Origin: an uncultured Bacteroidota bacterium
GTDB taxonomy: Bacteria > Bacteroidota > Bacteroidia > Flavobacteriales > Flavobacteriaceae
DNA length: 64,000 bases
Assembly (NCBI GenBank): GCA_902536935.1
Contig: CACAZM010000001.1
Span: 86,013-150,012, forward strand
Direction: 5' to 3'
The translations under genes were made by a program, and so were the position numbers. Positions 19,682 through 27,709 of this stretch are shown here, piece by piece. Within the stretch, counting starts at the first letter, position 1. The number at the start of each line of letters is the position of its first letter. The notes under the pieces are model-generated. The model saw only the letters and a program-made list of their open reading frames with translations, had not been told where the DNA came from and searched no databases.

Positions 19682-21319
19682 ATGAAAATTTCAAAAATTT
19701 TATTTTCAACTATTATTCTATTCTTCTTTGTTCTGTTAAGTTGTGAGGAGGAAGAAACAGTTGAATTATATGAACAAGAATCAATATCCTTAGATGATTC
19801 AATCTTAGTATACGATAAATTAACAGCTTATCCAGTGCTAGGAAGTATTCAGAGTGCTAATCCAACTGGGGTTGAATTTGAAACTCCCTATCGTTTTCGT
19901 TTGTTAAAGATTTCTTCCAGTACTCAAAGTAGTTTTGTACCAGCTGCTTTCTCTATAGACCCTGAAAGCGGTGTTCTTTCTTACAATAATGCTAATAATA
20001 CCATTGGCGTTGGCACATTTTCTGTCGATGTTGGGATAGCAAATACAAACGGAATGGCGGTAAAAGAGAATGCATTTGAGCTCACAATTTTAGATGTACC
20101 TGCTACAATAAATATTGATATTAGCGAAGTAGAGGCAGGTATTTTCGAGGAGGGCATTATGGCAACTGTCTCATACACAGATAACTCAGGGTCAGGAGCG
20201 ATTTCATCTGCAACATATGCATTAATCGATCCACCAGCTGGTTTTGAAATTAATTCGTCAACTGGTGCTATTTCTAAAGTTAGTGGAGCAATTTCTGGTC
20301 CAAATATTTTGAGTGTTAGAGTAAATACAAATGCTGGGGTAGTTATAGCCGAGAATATACTTACTGTTAATGTGGGAGAAGCACCTACAATTGAAATGAC
20401 ACAACAGGATGGAACGACTTTACTAACTAAAACGGTCTTATCTCCAAATACGCCTTATACAACCTCAGCTCCAAAAGTTACTGGTATGGTTCCAGCTCAG
20501 TGGGATATTATTTTTCCAAAGTCATTATTTAATGATAATCCTGACGCTACTGCTGGTGAAATTGCTATTGATTTTTCTGGAGCATTTAGTGTTGAAAATC
20601 CCTCTGGGAAGGTTTCAGTTTCTGCTGATTCTGGTCTTCCTATTGGGATACATGTTTTAAGTCTCAAAGCTACTAATTCAACAGGGAATGAATATACTTT
20701 TGAAGATGTTTTAACAATCGAAGTTGAAGAAAGATGGGACACCACTCCAATATATGAGAATGACCTCACTAATTTAGGGACTCAAATTAAACTACACGAG
20801 TTGAATGGGTCTACAAGCATAATGGGCACAAGTGGTAGCCATGGAAAAACTAAAAGTCCAGTGGTTAAATGGCAAACTCTAAATAACAATACTGCGAGGA
20901 AGGATGGTGCCATGGAAGTGAAAGTTTCAATAACTAATACATTAAAAAAAGTAAGAATCAGTTTTTACGAGGCATTTGGATATAACAACTTCTTTATACA
21001 GAGGCACACAAGGGAACTTTCTACCTTCCAAGCATCAGATTCTGCCGACCCCTCTCTAGATCCGAGTTCTTGGGATCTTTTGAAGGATGGTGAAGATACT
21101 GCATGGGCAGGAACGAATGGCTGGTCTACTCTTGGTCCAGATATTAGCACTATGAATAAAGTTACAAGTGAAGGAGTAAATGTTAATCAAGGTACACAAA
21201 ATTTTTATTTCTTTTTACGACTCTACAGAATGGAAGGAAAAGATCCAATTCAAGGACAATGGGTAATTAGAAACGTATCAGTTGAGGGGTCTTCTGCTTT
21301 TGCAGCTGAAGAACAATAA
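19682..21319 (+). CDS. Putative surface glycan-binding lipoprotein (SusE/F position)
   Basis: This 545-residue lipoprotein has the lipobox FFFVLLSC and a following CEEEET. The acidic stretch just after the lipidated Cys fits the lipoprotein export signal of Bacteroidota, which puts the protein on the cell surface. The first two-thirds are Ig- or cadherin-like repeats (FSIDPESGVLSYNN, then FEINSSTGAISKV, then PSGKVSVSADSGLPIG). The last 200 residues (from about TPIYENDLTNLG) form a separate beta-rich domain with many aromatic residues that could hold the sugar site. I recognise no named catalytic domain. Position three bases after susD is where surface glycan-binding proteins are normally encoded, and that is the basis for the call. 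Confidence 0.75.
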   Translation: MKISKILFSTIILFFFVLLSCEEEETVELYEQESISLDDSILVYDKLTAYPVLGSIQSANPTGVEFETPYRFRLLKISSSTQSSFVPAAFSIDPESGVLSYNNANNTIGVGTFSVDVGIANTNGMAVKENAFELTILDVPATINIDISEVEAGIFEEGIMATVSYTDNSGSGAISSATYALIDPPAGFEINSSTGAISKVSGAISGPNILSVRVNTNAGVVIAENILTVNVGEAPTIEMTQQDGTTLLTKTVLSPNTPYTTSAPKVTGMVPAQWDIIFPKSLFNDNPDATAGEIAIDFSGAFSVENPSGKVSVSADSGLPIGIHVLSLKATNSTGNEYTFEDVLTIEVEERWDTTPIYENDLTNLGTQIKLHELNGSTSIMGTSGSHGKTKSPVVKWQTLNNNTARKDGAMEVKVSITNTLKKVRISFYEAFGYNNFFIQRHTRELSTFQASDSADPSLDPSSWDLLKDGEDTAWAGTNGWSTLGPDISTMNKVTSEGVNVNQGTQNFYFFLRLYRMEGKDPIQGQWVIRNVSVEGSSAFAAEEQ

Positions 21320-21509
21320 TTTATATGATGCTGTAAGATTGTTTAAGTTGAAAATTATAAAAAGACTAAGCAAAATAAAACAGTATAATTGAATATTATA
21401 ATTAGTTCATTATCTGTATGATGAACAATAAATTATATATTAATGGTTATTTGTTTTATTTTAAATATTTAACCTCTAATATATTTATATGACTATAATC
21501 TAAATAATA
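21320..21509. promoter_or_regulatory. Intergenic gap within the PUL, possible second promoter
   Basis: This 190-base AT-rich gap breaks an otherwise tightly packed series and may carry a promoter for the enzyme operon that follows. A 6-bp inverted repeat (GTTCAT at 21405-21410 and ATGAAC at 21421-21426, 10-base loop) is visible but has no T-tract. I see no gene and no convincing terminator here. Confidence 0.35.
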
Positions 21510-22649
21510 ATGAAACATTTATACTTATTAATAATTTTTACAATCTCATTTAGTGTTTATTCCCAAAATACTGGATCAGTTTTTACTTACAACTTTGACG
21601 CAGCGACTAACGCAGCTGGTTTTATAACTGCAATTGACGAAAGCGAATCGTCCTGGCCAGGTACTAAAGCACAAGCTGGATACGTGGGTGTATTAGGTGT
21701 AGCAGACCCTAACATTCCTGGAGCTATTAAATGCCCTAAGGACACAGGTAACTCTGGATTACCCAAACCAGATGGTTCTACTGCATATTACACGCAGAGA
21801 TATCCTAACACCAATCAAGCAAATACTCCTAGTTTGAATGTAGATATTTCTAGTGTAGTTCACTATTCAGTAGCATTTAATGGATGGCAAATTACACACG
21901 AATCAAATAATAATTTTCAGTTTAACTTGAAAGATTCTTCAAATAAAATGATTGCCAGCATCAAAATTGAGCAAGATAAATCCAATAATGTATTTGTAGA
22001 AGATAAAGTTAGAATTGTTGGTACCTTATATAGCAACACGACTGCTGGTAAACAATTTTCAGCTGGTCATTTTGGAGTTGGAAGTGGTACCAGTACAACC
22101 CCAGTAAACGTTGGAGTAACAATTGATTATGCTAATGATACTTGGGAATTTTGGACAGGTAGTCCTGGAAGCACTGATGGATTTGAAGGTACCTATGGAG
22201 GTCAAACAGGAACTTTTGGAGCACAAGGTAGCGGTACACTTTCAGTTGCTGGAGTAATACCTGACTTTATTTCAATGGGTTTTAGAAGGCCTGCAGGTGG
22301 CGGTTCAGGAACGAACGATAATCCAGGAGAAGGAACAGTCGGAACAGAGGATTATATAATTATTAATCAGATTAAAGTATCTCAAGGCGCATATGTTGAA
22401 ACGTTTTCAGATGATAATTCTTTGGATGGCATTTCATTTAATATCTACCCAAACCCTGCTAATGATTTTATTTTTATTGAAAATATCTCGATCGGTAGTA
22501 AAGTTGATTTATTTAATGTGTTAGGTAAAAATATTAAATCCGTCGAAATAGAATCACATAACCAAAGGCTTGATATTAACGGGCTAAACAGTGGTGTATA
22601 TTTTGTAAAAGTTGACGACAAAGCAGCTGCTAAATTTATAAAGAGGTAG
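21510..22649 (+). CDS. Secreted T9SS-targeted protein of unknown function
   Basis: This 379-residue protein has a signal peptide (MKHLYLLIIFTISFSVYSQ), a single beta-rich domain of about 290 residues, and a T9SS sorting domain from FNIYPNPANDFIFIEN to the end (AAKFIKR). The central domain (VFTYNFDAATNAAGF at its start, VDISSVVHYSVAFNGWQ, VTIDYANDTWEFWTG) has the feel of a concanavalin-like jelly roll. I can identify neither catalytic residues nor a named family. It is the first gene after the 190-base gap and heads the enzyme run, 19 bases before the small secreted protein. It could be a lectin-like surface binder or a hydrolase of an undescribed family. Confidence 0.75.
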   Translation: MKHLYLLIIFTISFSVYSQNTGSVFTYNFDAATNAAGFITAIDESESSWPGTKAQAGYVGVLGVADPNIPGAIKCPKDTGNSGLPKPDGSTAYYTQRYPNTNQANTPSLNVDISSVVHYSVAFNGWQITHESNNNFQFNLKDSSNKMIASIKIEQDKSNNVFVEDKVRIVGTLYSNTTAGKQFSAGHFGVGSGTSTTPVNVGVTIDYANDTWEFWTGSPGSTDGFEGTYGGQTGTFGAQGSGTLSVAGVIPDFISMGFRRPAGGGSGTNDNPGEGTVGTEDYIIINQIKVSQGAYVETFSDDNSLDGISFNIYPNPANDFIFIENISIGSKVDLFNVLGKNIKSVEIESHNQRLDINGLNSGVYFVKVDDKAAAKFIKR

Positions 22650-22668
22650 ACTAATCAAAATAATTATT

Positions 22669-23028
22669 ATGAAAAAATTAATTACACTAATTATTGCCTT
22701 TGGCTTTATTTCAATCAGCTCTTATGCTCAGGATTATACCAAATTCCAGATGCAGCGAGCTACATTGTTTTCAAATTATATTACAGAGCAGATGGGACTA
22801 AATGAAACTGAAAAAAAGTTTGTTTACGATGTTATGCTTGCAAGAATATATAATGCGAATACAAAAATTCAGTCAGGAAATTTAACTGCAAGTGAAGATA
22901 AGCGAGCTGTATATTCGGCTGAATATAAAACTGCGCAAGAAAAACTTGCTGACAAGTTTGGAGCAAAAATGGCTCGAAAAATGATGACTTTAAGTAATGA
23001 AGCAAGAAAGAAGGCTGAAAAGAAATAG
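22669..23028 (+). CDS. Small secreted helical protein, unknown function
   Basis: This 119-residue protein has a signal peptide (MKKLITLIIAFGFISISSYAQ), and the mature part is Lys-rich and predicted to be all helical (QMGLNETEKKFVYDVMLARIY, then KRAVYSAEYKTAQEKLADKF). The LNETEKKF and EDKRAVYSAEY-like motifs recall small periplasmic proteins of the Spy/LTXXQ type, but that is only a resemblance. Its last 32 bases overlap the start of the GH5 gene in a different frame, and an intrinsic-terminator-like hairpin begins 34 bases after its stop. No function is assigned. Confidence 0.75.
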   Translation: MKKLITLIIAFGFISISSYAQDYTKFQMQRATLFSNYITEQMGLNETEKKFVYDVMLARIYNANTKIQSGNLTASEDKRAVYSAEYKTAQEKLADKFGAKMARKMMTLSNEARKKAEKK

Positions 23029-25063
23029 TTTTTTATTTTCATACTTATTAAATACAACTAGCCTGCTGCTAATTTTAGTAGCAGGTTTTTTAAATGCTCA
23101 ACAGACTCCTCAACAACTTGTTGAAAAAATGGGTAGGGGAATAAATTTAGGTAATGTATTAAGTGCTCCAGTTGAAGGGAATTGGTCTGGTGCTGTAACG
23201 GAGAAGTATTTTATTGATGTAGCACAGGCAGGTTTTAAAAATGTAAGAATCCCAATGGATTTTTTTGGAACAAGAACCTCTGGCGATACTTCACAATACT
23301 CAGCTAATGCTAACACTACATTTACTGGATCTCGGGGTGATTTTGTTGTAGATCCTTTCTACTTTGACCGCTTAGAGCAAGTGATTGGCTGGGGACTTGC
23401 ACAAAACTTAGTAATTATTCTTGACTTCCATGGAGCTACACTAAAATCTGAATTTATTTACACTTTTGATGATTTGGAGGATGAATATACCTATCCAACT
23501 TCTGCTAAAAGAGCTGCCGATCTGGCTAAATTTTACTCCATTTGGGAACAAATCGCAAATCGCTTTAAAGACTACAGTGATGATTTAATTTTTGAGGTCA
23601 TCAATGAACCTTATTTTCATATTTCTGCAGAAGAAATGGATGATATAAACAATGAGGTTATATCCATTGTAAGAAGTTCTGGTGGAAATAATGTGACAAG
23701 AAAAGTGATTGTTACCGGTGGGACAAAAACAAGTTACCAGGCAATTACAACTATTGACCCCCAAATAATAAATAGTGATAATTTCTTGATAGCCACCTTT
23801 CATTACTATCGCCCATTTAGTTTCACTAAGTCTAGTGACTACAGATTCAATGTTAATAGCTGGGGAAGCCCAATGGATAAAAATAATGTAGATAGTGAAT
23901 TTGATATTGTAAAAAACTGGGCAAATGGGTTTGATCCTCCAGTAGCTGTTTACCTAGGAGAGTTTGGGGCAGATAATGTTTATGGATACAGCTACCGAAC
24001 AGGAGATCTACATCTTGTGACAGCTAACAATCCACCAAATGGCACTGGTTATGCAGACGGAGGTCCAGACCCCAACTCCAGAGTTAAATTTCACGGTTAC
24101 GTTGCTAATGCAGCAATAGATAGGGGATTTTCTTTTTCAGCTTGGGATGATGGTGGTAAAGGTTCAAAAACAATTCATCTACGAAAAGACAGTGGTTTAA
24201 CTACTTATGATATAAATTATTTTACAATTGACAGTTTTGTGCCAAAACAAACTAACCCTAGTACTGTAATTGAAAATAGCCTGTGGGTTGATGACGTTAA
24301 AGATGCGCTGCTCAATTCATATTCCGAAATTCAATGTAATGATACTAGTATTTTAAAAAATATTGATTTTGAATGTGGGTATTCAACAAGTTGGTCTTTA
24401 TTGGAAATAGGTAACAACGTTCAGGCCACTTTTCAAGATGCAGGATTTACTGCTCGTACTGGTTCTCATGGAGCTAAAGTGGTTGTTAATCAGGCACAAA
24501 GTTTAAACAGTGTAATACTTGCCAACCAAACAATATCTAATGACGGTAGCTTGGATAATATGCAACTCAAGTTTGGTGTCCATGGCAAAGCTTCAGTTTC
24601 AGGGTTACAATTTAAGCTTCGTGTTAAACACGTAATCAGCGGCGAGAATTATTTTTCTGCATCTCCACTCTTCACACTAGATACAAATTATTCTGAAAGT
24701 CCCTACGAATTTACTTTTGATGTTCCATTGGAAACAACCTCCATTCAATTCCAACTTATTTGCGGTGGTACAGTAGGCACATATTATTTTGATGATTTTT
24801 CTGCTTCATTAACATCCTTAAATATTACACGACAAAAGGAACTTTTTGAAGTTTACCCCAACCCTACTAAAGATTTCATTTTCATTGATAGCTCGGTTCC
24901 AATTGCCAAAATTCAACTCATTGATTTAAGGGGTAGAGAAGTTTTGTTTTGGAACAAGGAAATGGAAGCGTATGACATTTCTGTTTTAGAAAATGGTGTA
25001 TATTTTTTAAAAATATTTTCAACAAATGGTTTACTTCATATAAGAGAAATTTTAAAATACTAA
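22997..25063 (+). CDS. Secreted GH5-type endoglycanase with CBM-like domain and T9SS tail
   Basis: This 688-residue cellulase-superfamily (GH5) enzyme starts at an ATG overlapping the previous gene by 32 bases. This start is supported because no later ATG precedes the mature domain and the N-terminus gives a basic region plus hydrophobic core (TTSLLLILVAGFLNAQ). The catalytic domain (about 38-430) opens with GRGINLGNVLSAP. General acid/base is E204 in FEVINEP and the nucleophile is E322 in VYLGEFGAD. A beta-sandwich CBM4-like region follows (about 450-605, NIDFECGYSTSWSL to TYYFDDFSASL), then a T9SS sorting domain (VYPNPTKDFIFID). GH5 includes xylanases, mannanases and glucanases, so specificity is open. 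Within this locus a xylan backbone is the best guess. The hairpin in its signal-peptide codons is described separately. Confidence 0.88.
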   Translation: MKQERRLKRNSFLFSYLLNTTSLLLILVAGFLNAQQTPQQLVEKMGRGINLGNVLSAPVEGNWSGAVTEKYFIDVAQAGFKNVRIPMDFFGTRTSGDTSQYSANANTTFTGSRGDFVVDPFYFDRLEQVIGWGLAQNLVIILDFHGATLKSEFIYTFDDLEDEYTYPTSAKRAADLAKFYSIWEQIANRFKDYSDDLIFEVINEPYFHISAEEMDDINNEVISIVRSSGGNNVTRKVIVTGGTKTSYQAITTIDPQIINSDNFLIATFHYYRPFSFTKSSDYRFNVNSWGSPMDKNNVDSEFDIVKNWANGFDPPVAVYLGEFGADNVYGYSYRTGDLHLVTANNPPNGTGYADGGPDPNSRVKFHGYVANAAIDRGFSFSAWDDGGKGSKTIHLRKDSGLTTYDINYFTIDSFVPKQTNPSTVIENSLWVDDVKDALLNSYSEIQCNDTSILKNIDFECGYSTSWSLLEIGNNVQATFQDAGFTARTGSHGAKVVVNQAQSLNSVILANQTISNDGSLDNMQLKFGVHGKASVSGLQFKLRVKHVISGENYFSASPLFTLDTNYSESPYEFTFDVPLETTSIQFQLICGGTVGTYYFDDFSASLTSLNITRQKELFEVYPNPTKDFIFIDSSVPIAKIQLIDLRGREVLFWNKEMEAYDISVLENGVYFLKIFSTNGLLHIREILKY
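23062..23091 (+). terminator. Intrinsic-terminator-like hairpin inside the GH5 signal-peptide codons
   Basis: CCTGCTGCTA (23062-23071) pairs with TAGTAGCAGG (23076-23085) over 10 bp, with one G-U pair and a 4-base loop. It is followed directly by six T residues. This is a textbook Rho-independent terminator shape, 34 bases after the stop of the small secreted protein. It nevertheless lies within the GH5 reading frame, encoding the hydrophobic core LLLILVAGFL. It could terminate or attenuate transcription unless ribosomes initiating at the GH5 start cover it. Structure is seen; function is inferred. Confidence 0.6.
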
Positions 25064-25093
25064 TTATAAATTAGTTCCAATTTTTTAAACGCT

Positions 25094-27706
25094 GTGAACA
25101 AAAAGCTATTTTATTTTTTTTGTTATTTTTTGGTAATATTTTATGTTCAAAGCCAACAAAGTCCTAATGTTGTATTTATATCTGTTGATGACCTCAAACC
25201 AACATTAGGGAGCTTTGGTGATGAAATTGCGATCACACCCAACTTGGATTATCTTTCACGTTCATCAACAATTTTTTTAAACAATCACACCCAACAAGCT
25301 ATTTGTAGTCCATCAAGAATAAGTTTGCTTACGGGGATGCGTCCAGACTATACACAAGTGTATGATTTGAAAACCAAAATGAGAGACAAAAGACCAGATA
25401 TTTTGACTTTGCCTCAGTATTTCAAAGATAATGGTTATACAACAGCTGGAATTGGTAAAATATTTGACCCTAGAGGAGTAGACAATCTACTAGACGAGCC
25501 ATCATGGAGTATACCTTTTCTAAAAGCACATAAAATACCTTACCCTGACGATTTTGGTCAACCAAAACTAGGGTTTTATCAAAACCCAGAAATCAAAGCT
25601 AAGATCGATAGGATGATTGTTGAAAATAATCTTAAAAGAGGTAACTTGGGCAAATTTTTCAAAAATAAATACAAACCTCCAGTTTCCAATAGTAATGCTC
25701 CTGATCAAGCGTATACGGATGGAGCAATTGCTGAAGAAGCAATTCGTTTGATTGATCGCTTGTCTTCAGACAAAAACCCTTTTTTTCTTGCTGTTGGCTT
25801 CAAGAGACCTCACTTGCCATTTTCAGCACCTAAGAAATATTTTAATTTATATAACCCTAATAAAATTCCAATAGAACCATTTAGACAACGTGCAGAAAAT
25901 GTTGGAGAGCTTGCTTATCATAATTCTGGTGAACTACAAAGTTATGTAGAGGATGGAAGAGAATACATTTTGGACTCAAATCAACAACTCAAACTTGATA
26001 AAAATTTTGAAAGAGAATTGATTCACGGTTACTATGCGTGTGTCACATTCATTGATTTTCAAATCGGAAAAATTATAAAAAAATTAAACCAAAGTGGATT
26101 AATGAACAACACAATTATCGTAGTTTGGGGAGATCATGGGTATCACTTTGGAGACCACCAGCTTTGGAACAAACACTCCAATTTTGAGCAGGCTACTCGC
26201 TCACCACTTATCATCTATAACCCTAAAACAAAAACCGCTCAGAAAATTGTAACTCCAACAGAGTTTGTAGACGTTTTTCCAACATTAATAGAAATGGCGG
26301 AACTAAAACCACTTGATCACCTAGATGGTAATTCTCTTGCTCCTTTGATGCTTGGTCAACAACAAAAGGTAAAGGATTTTGCAGTTAGTCAATATCCTAG
26401 ACGTAATTTTATGGGATATAGTTTTAGAACTGCAAATCATCGCTATACGCTATGGATAGAAAAAGAAAAGATTGGCTCTAAAATTAATGAGAATGATATA
26501 AAACAAGAAGAGCTATTTGATTACAGCAGTGATCCATTAGAAACAGAAAATCATATTGGTAAAACAGGGTATAAAAATATTTACAATGACCTAAAGCAGC
26601 AAGCACTTCTATTTTTATCTCCAGCCCAAAAAATAGAAACGAATTCTATTAGTACAGGCCTTTCGACTGGTATTAAAGACTTGTTGATGCAATCAGATTA
26701 TAATACAAATAAAGTTTATGTTGGTGCCACGTTAAATCACTCGCAACTCAATACAAAAGTTTCTGATCTATTTCTCAATGAGTTCAATTATTCAACCCCG
26801 GAGAACTGCGCAAAACAAGCAAGAATTCACCCTAAACCAGGTGTTTGGGACTGGAACCGCATTGATGATTACTTAGACTTTGCAGATAAAAACAAAATTA
26901 CTCTTCGCATTCATGGACCAATCAGTCCCCAAGCTTCTCATTGGGCAAAGGCAGATAATCGGACAAAAGAAGAATTAGAAAATAATATGGTGGAGTACTT
27001 TACTGCGCTTTGTAAACGCATGAATAAAGAACCCTCTGTAAAGTGGATGGATGTTGTTAACGAAACAATAACTCCACAAGGAGATTGGTTTGAAGAGAAG
27101 CCAGGAGTCACACAATGGGAAAATCCTTGGGAGCAAATAGGAAGAGATGAAAATGACGTACCACTATACATAACTAAGGCATTCGAAATATCAAATAAGT
27201 ATGCTCCAAATGTTAGCCAGGTGTTTAATCAGCATGGAGGAATGGAGCCAAAAATGTGGGAGAAGGTTAAAGAGACAATAATCTATCTAAAAGCGAAAGG
27301 GTATCGTGTAGATGGACTTGGGTGGCAAGCACATTTGAGAAGTGATATTCCTTTGGCTTTAGACAAAAAACAGCTCGAATACTTTTCTTCTCTTATTGAT
27401 TGGGCTCATCAAAACGATTTAGACTTTCATGTTACCGAAATTGACTATAAAATTTGGGATAGAAATAATGATTTTAAAGCTCTTAATGATCAAGCTGATG
27501 CGTATGCAAATATTCTTAGTGTTCTATTGTCAAAGCGAGACAGTGGTGTAGTTACTTTTAACACTTGGGGAATGGTCGATGGTAAAAAAGGAAAACATCA
27601 CGATAAACATCGCTTTATTTTTGATAAAAACAACAATCCTAAGCCAGCATATTTTTCACTGAGAAACACAATTTTAAACCCTAATAATGAATTAAAAATT
27701 AAGTAA
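25094..27706 (+). CDS. Fusion of an S1 sulfatase and a GH10 xylanase domain
   Basis: This 870-residue bifunctional enzyme starts at a GTG (25094) that gives the signal peptide MNKKLFYFFCYFLVIFYVQSQ. The sulfatase (about 24-510) resembles iduronate-2-sulfatase-type S1 enzymes, with metal pair D32/D33 in SVDDLKP, formylglycine site C71-S-P-S-R75, FFLAVGFKRPHLPF and VVWGDHGYHFGDH. A GH10 (beta/alpha)8 domain (about 535-865) follows in the same frame, with acid/base E657 in MDVVNETIT, nucleophile E782 in FHVTEIDYKIW, the conserved Gln/His in GLGWQAHLR and a late Trp in FNTWGMVD. Both active sites look complete. The usual GH10 HTLVWH segment is replaced by HGPISP. It most likely cuts a sulfated xylan and removes sulfate from the same chain. 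There is no T9SS tail. GH3 starts three bases later. Confidence 0.93.
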   Translation: MNKKLFYFFCYFLVIFYVQSQQSPNVVFISVDDLKPTLGSFGDEIAITPNLDYLSRSSTIFLNNHTQQAICSPSRISLLTGMRPDYTQVYDLKTKMRDKRPDILTLPQYFKDNGYTTAGIGKIFDPRGVDNLLDEPSWSIPFLKAHKIPYPDDFGQPKLGFYQNPEIKAKIDRMIVENNLKRGNLGKFFKNKYKPPVSNSNAPDQAYTDGAIAEEAIRLIDRLSSDKNPFFLAVGFKRPHLPFSAPKKYFNLYNPNKIPIEPFRQRAENVGELAYHNSGELQSYVEDGREYILDSNQQLKLDKNFERELIHGYYACVTFIDFQIGKIIKKLNQSGLMNNTIIVVWGDHGYHFGDHQLWNKHSNFEQATRSPLIIYNPKTKTAQKIVTPTEFVDVFPTLIEMAELKPLDHLDGNSLAPLMLGQQQKVKDFAVSQYPRRNFMGYSFRTANHRYTLWIEKEKIGSKINENDIKQEELFDYSSDPLETENHIGKTGYKNIYNDLKQQALLFLSPAQKIETNSISTGLSTGIKDLLMQSDYNTNKVYVGATLNHSQLNTKVSDLFLNEFNYSTPENCAKQARIHPKPGVWDWNRIDDYLDFADKNKITLRIHGPISPQASHWAKADNRTKEELENNMVEYFTALCKRMNKEPSVKWMDVVNETITPQGDWFEEKPGVTQWENPWEQIGRDENDVPLYITKAFEISNKYAPNVSQVFNQHGGMEPKMWEKVKETIIYLKAKGYRVDGLGWQAHLRSDIPLALDKKQLEYFSSLIDWAHQNDLDFHVTEIDYKIWDRNNDFKALNDQADAYANILSVLLSKRDSGVVTFNTWGMVDGKKGKHHDKHRFIFDKNNNPKPAYFSLRNTILNPNNELKIK

Positions 27707-27709
27707 GAT

